Positions 56,667 through 64,000 of a stretch of DNA of 64,000 bases are shown one piece after another (positions within the stretch are counted from its first letter, which is position 1; each line of letters opens with the position of its first letter). Location: assembly GCA_029204225.1 (NCBI GenBank), contig CM055100.1, positions 16,844,169 through 16,908,168 of the forward strand, read 5' to 3'. The notes under the pieces are model-generated. The model saw only the letters and a program-made list of their open reading frames with translations. It did not search any database and was not told where the DNA came from. Source of the DNA: Diphasiastrum complanatum. Its lineage: Eukaryota; Streptophyta; Lycopodiopsida; Lycopodiales; Lycopodiaceae. The translations under genes were made by a program, and so were the position numbers.

Positions 56667-57270
56667 TTCTTAGTTTTTCATTGTTTATTCATGAGCTATA
56701 TTATGCATTGTAAATTTTGGTAGATTACATTTGAGTCATAAAGTGCATTTTCATAGCATCTTCAACATGGTGAGATTGATGTAACAATGAATAATGATTT
56801 TTAATTTAACAATGATTCTTGATTTGTGTTCTAGCAATTATCATTTTGTTGATTGATTTGTAATCTAACAATGATTACTTGATGTGTAATCTAACAATGA
56901 TTTGGTTTTCATTGTTTGCTTTTATAGACAAAAAAGAGATGCATCTTAGAGTGAATTAAAGATCATTAAAACAATAGATGAGGTATGTTTTTATCATCTT
57001 AAATTCATATTTTGTTTGTTTTTTATTGTTTGTATATATTTACAACAAATTTATACAAGATGAAATAGAAAAAACATAAACAATAAACAATCATTCCATA
57101 CATAATGAGATAGAGATGACCAAATACAAAAGTTTATATTCATAATTCAAAAAAGTGTACATATTCTCATATAATTCATGAAAAGAGCATTGATACTAAT
57201 ATCTTTTTTCTTTTACTTTTGCAAGTACTAGAAATACATCAAATCTAAGAAGTAATAGTAGGCTTCTTCG

Positions 57271-58430
57271 TCTTCACTATCTTCTCCCTCATCTTCTTGT
57301 CCAAAGCCAAATCTTGTCCTTCGTCTTCGCCTTCGTCCTCTTCATCTTCATTCCCTTCTTATCCTTGGTTCCCTCCCATACTTTCTTTCACAAAGGAAGC
57401 GGATGCCCACTACATACACATTCACAAAACAAATTAATAATTATTAGCCAAACACTTGTCATAAAATTGAAATGAAATACAAATTATGTAACAAAAATTT
57501 ACCCTTGGATGTACGCCTTGTGCCACAAGATGATCAACCAAGGCACTATAGCCTTGGTGATATCCAATATTGTACTCGACATTTCATCACAAGAGTTTTG
57601 AGTTCCAAAAAGACCCTTTAAGAATTCGGGGAAGATGCCTTTTTTATTATTAAAATATTATAACACGAATACTTTTGACTTGCCATAACTTTTTAAATGT
57701 GGCTTAGAAGTATGTCATATAACATATCATTGGAAAGCCCTTGTTGAGCACTTTCCAATGCACTAAACTTCTCAAAATTCGGACTTACCACTAAAAAATT
57801 ATGCCATTTTTAGTATGGAATCAAAATGTAGACTCAAAAAGTTACGTTACATAGATTTCAAATTCGAGTGTTTTGATTGGTCCATGTGTAAGAAAAATTT
57901 GAGAAAAAATATAAAAAGAATCTTTACAAAGGGTCTTTTTTGGATTTGGAACTCCTCTAATGATATACTTACACCCATAATCTTCAACCTACATCAACAC
58001 AAATCGATGATTAGAAAAAAACAAAAAATTATTGGTAAACAATAAACATATGAAATGTAGTTAGCTAAAAGGGAATTGCTGACAAATTGGACATGCGTAT
58101 TGGCCTTGCCTCCCGATCCCAGGTGAGATTGGCCTAAAAGATAAGCCTTGATTTTGTTGCCTGTCTTTCTTGTTTAAAGCGCTCGAAATTAGGATGCTTG
58201 GATTCATAAACAATTTTTCCCCAATCTTTTTTAGATGCCGATCCCGGCCTCTTCTTGCCTTTACTACATAATCGTCTTAATGATTGGCGCTTATGACGAG
58301 TATGCATACACATACTCATCTTTGCCCATTTGTCATTAAATCGATTTGGTTGTGGAAACTCACGATACAATATATCAAGTATCTTGTCTTTGTCCCCTTG
58401 GTCTTGTTGCTCTCAAGGGTTAAACAAAAG
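57271..58430 (-). pseudogene. Ptta/En-Spm-like gene, second copy, truncated and MITE-interrupted
   Basis: Minus-strand exon 1 (58,105-58,430) gives FPQPNRFNDKWAK, KKRPGSASKKDWGK and RFKQERQATKSR in one frame. Exon 2 (57,505-57,988) is split by the MITE at 57,585-57,962, and exon 3 with the acidic tail is near 57,271-57,409. The first 340 bp of the gene present in the left copy are missing because Copia D begins at 58,431. In exon 1 the extra C of the left copy is absent, so each copy corrects a different error of the other. Confidence 0.55.
57585..57962. mobile_element. MITE-like element, copy 2
   Basis: 378 bp, same ends as 24,221-24,597 (CATCACAAGAGTTTTGAG and GGAACTCCTCTAATG). The unoccupied site is visible in the left arm near 3,735-3,745 (GCATTTGTATACTTACACC in reverse), so the insertion postdates the inverted duplication. 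Confidence 0.7.
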
Positions 58431-60173
58431 TGATGGAGGTGGTAAATATATCTCCAATAAATTTCCTGATTTTTGTGAGCTTGAAGGCATCAAAAGAGAG
58501 TTCTCTTGTGCCTACTCTCCATCTCAAAATGGAGTGGCCGAGAGAAAGAATAGATCTCTATGTGAATGTGCAAAATCTATGAGAATTGAGGCATCTTTGC
58601 CCAAATATTTTTGGGGAGAAGCCATTAATTGTGCAAATTATCTTTGCAATAGGCTCCCACAAATAGCTCTTGGAGAAAAGTCACCATATGAAATCTTATA
58701 TTTGAAGAAGCCTAAGGTTGATCACCTTAGAGTTTTTTTATGCATATGCTTTTCCCATATTCCCTTGGAAACAAGGAAGAAGGAAGATCCTAGTGCATGC
58801 AAAGGGATCACGGTTGGATACTCATCCACCAAGAAGGCCTATAGACTCTTTGTGTTCTCTACTTCTTAAGTTATTGAAAGTAGAGATGTTGTCTTTCATG
58901 GAGATCAACACTCATCTTTTGAAGAGGCCAAGATCAAGAAGTCTATGTATGCATCACCAATTACTGATTTTGAAGACAATCATGATGTGATGGGGTCGAG
59001 ATTTGAAGAAGACTCTCCTCATATTTTCTCACCAAGAAGATCCATGAGAGATAGAAACGAGCCTAAGAGGCTCTCATATGTTGACAAAGGCAAACAAGTG
59101 GATCTTGATTCCACTAATTATGTTTTTTATGTCTCTCATGAAGAGCCAAATAATGTACAAGAGGCACTCAATACCAAGGACCGGTATGATGCCATGAAGC
59201 AAGAGTATGATGCATTGATCACCAACTATACTTGGGAGCTTGTGGATCCTCCATCCAACAAGTATGTGATTGGTTGCAAGTGGGTATTTCGGATCACGTT
59301 CAATCATGATGGCACCATCAACAAGTATAAAGCAAGACTATGTGCCAAAAGATTTGCTCAAATCCATGGCCTTGATTATGAGGGGATCTTTGCACCTGTT
59401 GCAAAGATGGTGACAATAAGAATTCTTATTTCTCTTGCTTGTTTCTTTAAGTGGAAGGTGTTCCAATTAGATGTATCCAATGCTTTTCTAAATGGTTATC
59501 TTGAGGAGGAGATCGATATGGAACAACCTCAAGGATTCATCAAGGATGAGTCCAAAGTGTGCTTGCTCTTCAAAAGTCTTTATGGACTCAACCAAGCACC
59601 AAGATCATGGTATTCAAGACTTAATTCTTTTCTTATCTCACTAGGATTTACTCTTAGTGACTACGATCCTTCCATGTACCAAAAGCTTGTTGATAGCAAT
59701 ATTGTCATTCTTCTTATTTATGTTGATGACATTATTCTTCGTGGAAGTTGTATCAAGCTAGTTGATTAAACTTAGATAGCACTTGGATGTGAGTTTAAAA
59801 TGCAAGATCTAGGAGAGATACATTACATCCTAGGCCTAGAAATTGTTTTTTATAAAAATCATGTCTTTATATGCCAATCTAGATACGCTCACTCTATGTT
59901 GAAAAAATTCCATATGGAAAATTCTAAGAGCATAGATACTCCAATGGAGAAAATTGTACAAATAATCCCATATTTCATGCAAGAAGCAAGCACATAGAAG
60001 TGGCACACCATTTTGCGAGAGGAAAGCTTATTGGAGGAGAAATCTATTTGGAGCATGTCAACTCGTCCTCTTGTATTGCCGATCTACTCACCAAGCCTTT
60101 GAGCAAAAGTGCTTTCATCAAGCATAGATCTAATCTTAGAGTTATATCAAGATCAATGCTTAAATCTTCATAG
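58431..60173 (+). pseudogene. Copia D integrase, RT and deleted RNase H
   Basis: Integrase C-terminal core: SDGGGKYISNKF and QNGVAERKNRSL, which carry the second and third catalytic residues region, then CNRLPQIALGEKSPYEIL. A TAA at about 58,867 ends that frame. RT at 58,945-59,769 has IGCKWVFRITFNHDGT, FQLDVSNAFLNGYLEEE, SLYGLNQAPRSWYSRL and the intact ILLIYVDDIILRG. After a TAA, LGEIHYILGLEIVF and IDTPMEKIVQ follow, and then the frame jumps to NPIFHARSKHIEVAHHF: some 650 bp of RNase H are deleted near 59,963. It ends LLTKPLSKSAF and TAG at 60,171. Confidence 0.82.
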
Positions 60174-60191
60174 ATAATTTTTTAGGAGGAG

Positions 60192-60902
60192 TGTGAAGAA
60201 TTAAAAAAGATTATCTATGTTAGATATAGGGGTCTTATGTTTTTTATATCAAGCATCTAGGTGTAGGATGTTGATAGGAACAAATTTGGCATAGATGACA
60301 AATTATGGATTTCCACTTGTAATGCCACTATTGAGCAAAAAATAGAGCAAGAGGCTAAACTCGTGCCAATTAGAGTGTAGACAAGTGTAATGCTTTTGTT
60401 TGATGAATTGTAAGAGGTCCAATAGGATTTAGAGGTGGAACCATGTGAGGTCCAATAGAAATTTGAGGTTTGCTTGAAAATAGTCCAATAGAATTAAGAG
60501 GTGCATAGATCAATGGTCCAATAGGATTAAGAGGTGACAAAGTGTGGTCCAACCATAGTTAAGCATAGTGGTAGCTCGTGGATCTACTAGTATCATTGTA
60601 CTCCTCATTTTGGATCTAACTGATTTGGAGATTGTGTGGATTTCTAGCTTTCTCTCTCCACCTGAGAGCTCATGATGATTTTCTCTCTCTACCCGAGGAG
60701 AGCAGCTTATTTTTACTTAGAATAACCTTTTAATACTTCCTACACATGTGACTGAGAGTTGGAAGTGATTGAATGCATGTAGTAGTGTGTTTTTGCCATA
60801 GAATCAAAGATAGATCTTGAATCTCAATCTAGTCTTGATCTTGGTGCATCTACACACCTTAGGAGATTACAAGTACATGTTGTGGCACGTGTGAAATCTA
60901 CA
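60192..60902 (+). repeat. 3' LTR of Copia D with internal minisatellite
   Basis: TGTGAAGAATTAAAA follows the polypurine run TTTAGGAGGAG. Between about 60,416 and 60,560 the word GGTCCAATAGGA or a variant recurs about every 32 bp, four to five times, each followed by an AGAGGTG-like word. The LTR ends near CTACA at 60,902. Confidence 0.7.
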
Positions 60903-62240
60903 ATGCAGCTTAAAAAATAACATGGCTGTTAACATGACATCAAATGACACACTCTCACCTAGTTATAGTGCATTGAGGTTTGTAGACATTGCTTCAGAAA
61001 TGACATGGATATTAACATGAGCAGTCACTTGGCTGGGTTTACATCATTACATATCTACATCTTCAAAATAGTTTGGCCCCAATAAATAGAACTTGCCTTT
61101 ATGATGTCAATTTTAATACGTTAGACAAAGTTAGCTCATTTAAACTTCTGTATCATATACAAAAAATCTAAACTGCACATTAAATGTATAATTTATTACA
61201 AAGCAGGGCTCCACACACTTTGTAATTTACAATCATTCTCTAATTTGCCATTAATTTAAGTCATTTAGAATGAAATAGAATGGCATTTAGGATGAAATAG
61301 AAATAATGATATAATTGGCCTATTCCCTTTTCAATATAGATTAAGATAATTCTTGTTAAATTTGAGATAACACTTAGATGCCTATCCTAGAACAATTTGC
61401 ATTCAAAATAAGATTAAAGATCACCAAACAATTTCTGTACTGAATGTAAAAATTTGTAGGTTTGGGACTTCTATGTGGATTCCTTTGGGGATGCATAAAA
61501 ACCCATGAAAACTATTAAAAATTAATATCGAGTCATCAAAAGTTTGCATTTCCTAAACCTCAACAACTCAAAACTAAACTTTGAAGATTAAGTCATAAAC
61601 CTGGTAATCCTTAAAAGGTTTGCCACAAAAAATACCAACTCTATCCTATGTAGCGAGATTCCAAAAATCAACAAACATTTGCAAAATGAGAAAATAAACA
61701 AATAAACATGTAAATATAGATGAATATGCATTGAAAGAATCTAAACACCCAAAACATGACCTATGCTGGATGGCTACAATATGTGATGAGCTAACAAATG
61801 ACTCTCATACCACATGAATTAACTCGTGCAGTGAATTTAGTCATAAATCACAAATTGCATCCATAAGCTATTGCTAACAAATAGAACTAGGTGCACCCTA
61901 GAACTACAAAAAAGAAATGTCGCTTGTTGCCCGTTGTGATGTTACTGTTTAATTATTTTGATTGTAACCTCCGCCCTATCCAAAAAAGAAGGAACAAACT
62001 TCTATGTTGGTCATGTGATAAGTCTTAGAAGCTTTCCCACACAAGCATATGGTCATAATGAAACTCTTCCCAATCATATGGTACTATTTAAATACACTAT
62101 GTGCCATTTTAGAATATAATAAGTTGGGAACAAAGATGCATAGGCCTTTTCATTTTTCTACTTGGCTCAAGAATCCTAACATCATTTTAAGGAATGAGTT
62201 TTATCTAAGCCTTGTTGACATTTGATATTATTGTATTTGT
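60903..62240 (-). repeat. SD-A block, copy 4, reversed and partial
   Basis: Reverse complement of about 13,970-15,310: AACATGGCTGTTAACATGACA and GGTAATCCTTAAAAGGTTTG mark it. The S1-like gene is not included. It lies between Copia D and the reversed terminal repeat. Confidence 0.78.
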
Positions 62241-62439
62241 TGACATGCGATATTAGTGTACTTCTTGTGATAATCGGCTCAACTTTTCTTTTAATGCTAT
62301 CTTTAATGACCATAATAATGCTATCACTTCGACCCCCTCACATCATACGTCCGAATTGGCTCGCAACACCGCAAAACCGCAAAGCACCGCACGACTGCAA
62401 CAAACCTCCTAATGCACGACAATATAGAAATGTCCCTAG

Positions 62440-62960
62440 TTACCATAGTCAAACCAAAAAATCCATTATTTTTGCCCTCATAATCCATTTTTTGTTCCCT
62501 TCTTTCCCTTTCCCATAAAATTCATCGCTTTTTGTAAGAAACATTCCTAACTATGTATAGTATTTTGAATCAACAACCATGTACACATACAATTGATTGT
62601 CAACCGCATTTCATTCATCATATTTTGGTATTCCAAATAATGTCCAACTGTAGCATAATATTATTGTTTACAATTTAGTCATGCGTCTTCCACCAAATGT
62701 TTGCTGCAGAAAGCAGACCATACAATATGAGTAGTCCAACAAAAATTCACAACACCATGTCGATGACAAATAACTGGTACTCTATGTTCCAAATTTTGAA
62801 TTCTTGCATCTGTTGTCTTGCTCATTCTGCCATCTGTTGTTATCTTTTCCAAATCAATTATTGTAAATTTACTGGGTTGCCAAACTCCTCTTCAATGGTC
62901 GCGTAATTAGGCTATCTCCTGTGTCGCATAGGTCTCCCTCGTATGTCCACGTTAGCCATG
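62440..62960 (-). repeat. Reversed copy of the left-end repeat
   Basis: About 62,440-62,780 is the reverse complement of 110-440. The short gag-like frame adjoining the left copy is not present here. From 62,780 on there is no further match in the window, presumably because the left partner lies beyond its edge. The stretch 62,245-62,440 before it has no recognised content. Confidence 0.6.
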
Positions 62961-63057
62961 GCTTCCTTACAGCATTCATAACAATGGAACAACAAATTAT
63001 CCCCACACAACTTATAAGCTCTAACCCATGATCTTTACTTCACAATCGATCAATATA

Positions 63058-64000
63058 CTACAATTTCAATGCATTTGCTATTGAAGGTCTTATTGAGATC
63101 GACGCAAGCGTAATATTATTGTTCCAAAGTTGACCTTTTAATGAGCTCCACCTCATCTAACCACTAACCAATGCCATTGCTGAACGGGACACATATACCA
63201 CCTCATTCTTAATTACTACTTAATGTTAGCACCTCGTCGGCTCAACTTTTTCATTTTATGAGAGAGAAGGATGTCGAATTATGTTACTGTCATGCCAATA
63301 ACATGTTGGCTGATATTCCAACAAAGCCTTTGCCAAAGGGTAAACACATTACCTTAGTTAGTGTGTTATGATAGAGATTCCAAGGATGCATGAGTTCTAA
63401 ATGCCTATTCAGACTCAGATTGGGCTAGAGAAACAGATACACAATTTGTATTTCATTTCAATTTTATGACAAGTGTTTGGCTAATAATTATTAATTTGTT
63501 TTGTGAATGTGTATGTAGTGGTGTCCATTTCTGAGTCCAAATACGTTGCAGGCTAAAAGCATGGTTTCGTGGTACAACATGGACTGTCAAGGACACTAGT
63601 TTTTTTTGGGTAGAAATGCACTCAAAAAAGATTTATTGTTTAACATTCTAAAGTAGGTCCACTAGAGCTGAAGAGACTATGTGGGCCCATCGTTACTAGG
63701 GATGCCTTCATTGCATTACCTCATGGGTAGCCTCTATCAAGCACCCTCCTAAATTCCCAAAAAGTGAAATGTACTACCAAAAGGTATAACGAAAAATGGT
63801 TTTTTTTTGTACCACCAATGATTACTCCAAGATTTGAAATTTCAACAGATCAAACCAATAATACTACATTGCGACAATCAAAACTACTTTGTTTTTTCTC
63901 TCAACCCACGAACTCACTAAACACATTGAAGTTCAATTTCATTTTCCTAGAGAGAGTTTAGAATAAGGATGTCGAATTAAGTTACTATCATACCGATAAC
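63058..64000 (+). repeat. SD-B partial copy with foreign fragments
   Basis: Direct match to 10,741-11,130 in two pieces (63,058-63,260 and about 63,615-64,000). Between them lie a Copia RNase H tail (63,265-63,372), an RNase H start fragment (63,361-63,420), and at 63,437-63,522 a near-exact copy of intron 2 of the Ptta-like gene (3,863-3,948). The window ends inside the block. Confidence 0.7.
63265..63372 (+). pseudogene. Copia RNase H C-terminal fragment
   Basis: The frame DVELCYCHANNMLADIPTK then PLPKGKHITL closely follows the Copia consensus VELxYCxTxxMxADIFTKPLPK. It is better preserved than the copy at 11,094. The Phe-to-Pro change before TK is shared with that copy. Confidence 0.72.

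Larger units (their letters stand above)
54300..58430 (-). repeat. Right arm of the inverted duplication
   Basis: Reverse complement of 3,290-6,450, starting ACTATTAGGCCTAACAACATTTAATTG. The order of features is mirrored: flank, TGCCA array, GA tracts, AT-rich flank, Ptta-like gene. It is interrupted by a 543-bp LTR-like insert and a MITE and is cut off at 58,430 by Copia D. Confidence 0.82.
58431..60902 (+). mobile_element. Copia D, 5' truncated, with 3' LTR
   Basis: Starts abruptly inside the integrase core and runs through RT and a deleted RNase H to a 3' LTR at 60,192-60,902. Pol sequence is closely related to Copia A and A'. No 5' LTR, gag or protease remains. Its right end meets reversed SD-A sequence. 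Confidence 0.8.

Noticed and set aside
62220-62518. A 98-residue plus frame with a hydrophobic start
   Set aside because: Its second half lies in the reversed left-end repeat, where the matching frame is not conserved.

Overview
This is nuclear DNA of a flowering plant, probably a eudicot. Evidence: AT-rich sequence with GT-AG introns and TATA boxes, Ty1/Copia and Ty3/Gypsy retrotransposons primed by initiator tRNA-Met, long (GA)n/(CT)n tracts, and a secreted S1/SPH-type (self-incompatibility-protein homologue) gene family. The species cannot be named from this window. There is nothing prokaryotic in it.

The window is a mosaic of duplicated blocks carrying nested transposons. Block SD-A, which carries the S1-like gene, occurs around 12.8-15.7 kb, 26.7-30.2 kb and 43.6-48.1 kb, and as a reversed gene-less piece at 60.9-62.2 kb; its distal end also lies at 9.7-10.3 kb. 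Only the copy at 43,568-44,807 (minus strand, two exons) looks intact; the other two are pseudogenes. Block SD-B lies at 10.7-12.8 kb (reversed), 34.8-35.7 kb interrupted and resumed at 40.7-43.5 kb, and partly at 63.1-64.0 kb. The two ends of the window form an inverted duplication: 2.3-6.4 kb reappears reversed at 54.3-58.4 kb, and 1-0.44 kb reappears at 62.4-62.7 kb. Each arm holds a broken Ptta/En-Spm-like gene and a dense array of TGCCA/TGGCA hairpins.

Transposons: Copia A (15.7-26.4 kb, minus) and its duplicate Copia A' (48.2-50.2 kb) sit at the same point of SD-A. Copia A was later split by element B (16,656-22,210). Element B is a very young LTR element with 647-bp LTRs, PBS and PPT. 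It has no pol genes; instead a Copia gag continues into about 770 codons of unrecognised ORF. A Gypsy internal region without LTRs lies at 30.2-34.8 kb. Copia C (35,660-40,676) has 276-bp LTRs with unusual termini and a 5-bp target duplication, has lost its integrase core, and keeps an open RT/RNase H frame. Copia D (58.4-60.9 kb) is 5' truncated. MITE-like elements are at 24.2, 53.2, 53.7 and 57.6 kb.

Between Copia A' and the right inverted arm lies a low-copy stretch (50.2-54.3 kb). It has a TATA box, an intronless CENH3-like histone-fold pseudogene (50,990-51,411), then on the same strand a Ser/Pro-rich segment and a degenerate Ulp1 (C48) protease-like gene with introns (to 53,009), followed by tandemly duplicated 3' sequence. 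The two strongest leads are this CENH3-Ulp1 neighbourhood and the gag-plus-unknown ORF of element B.
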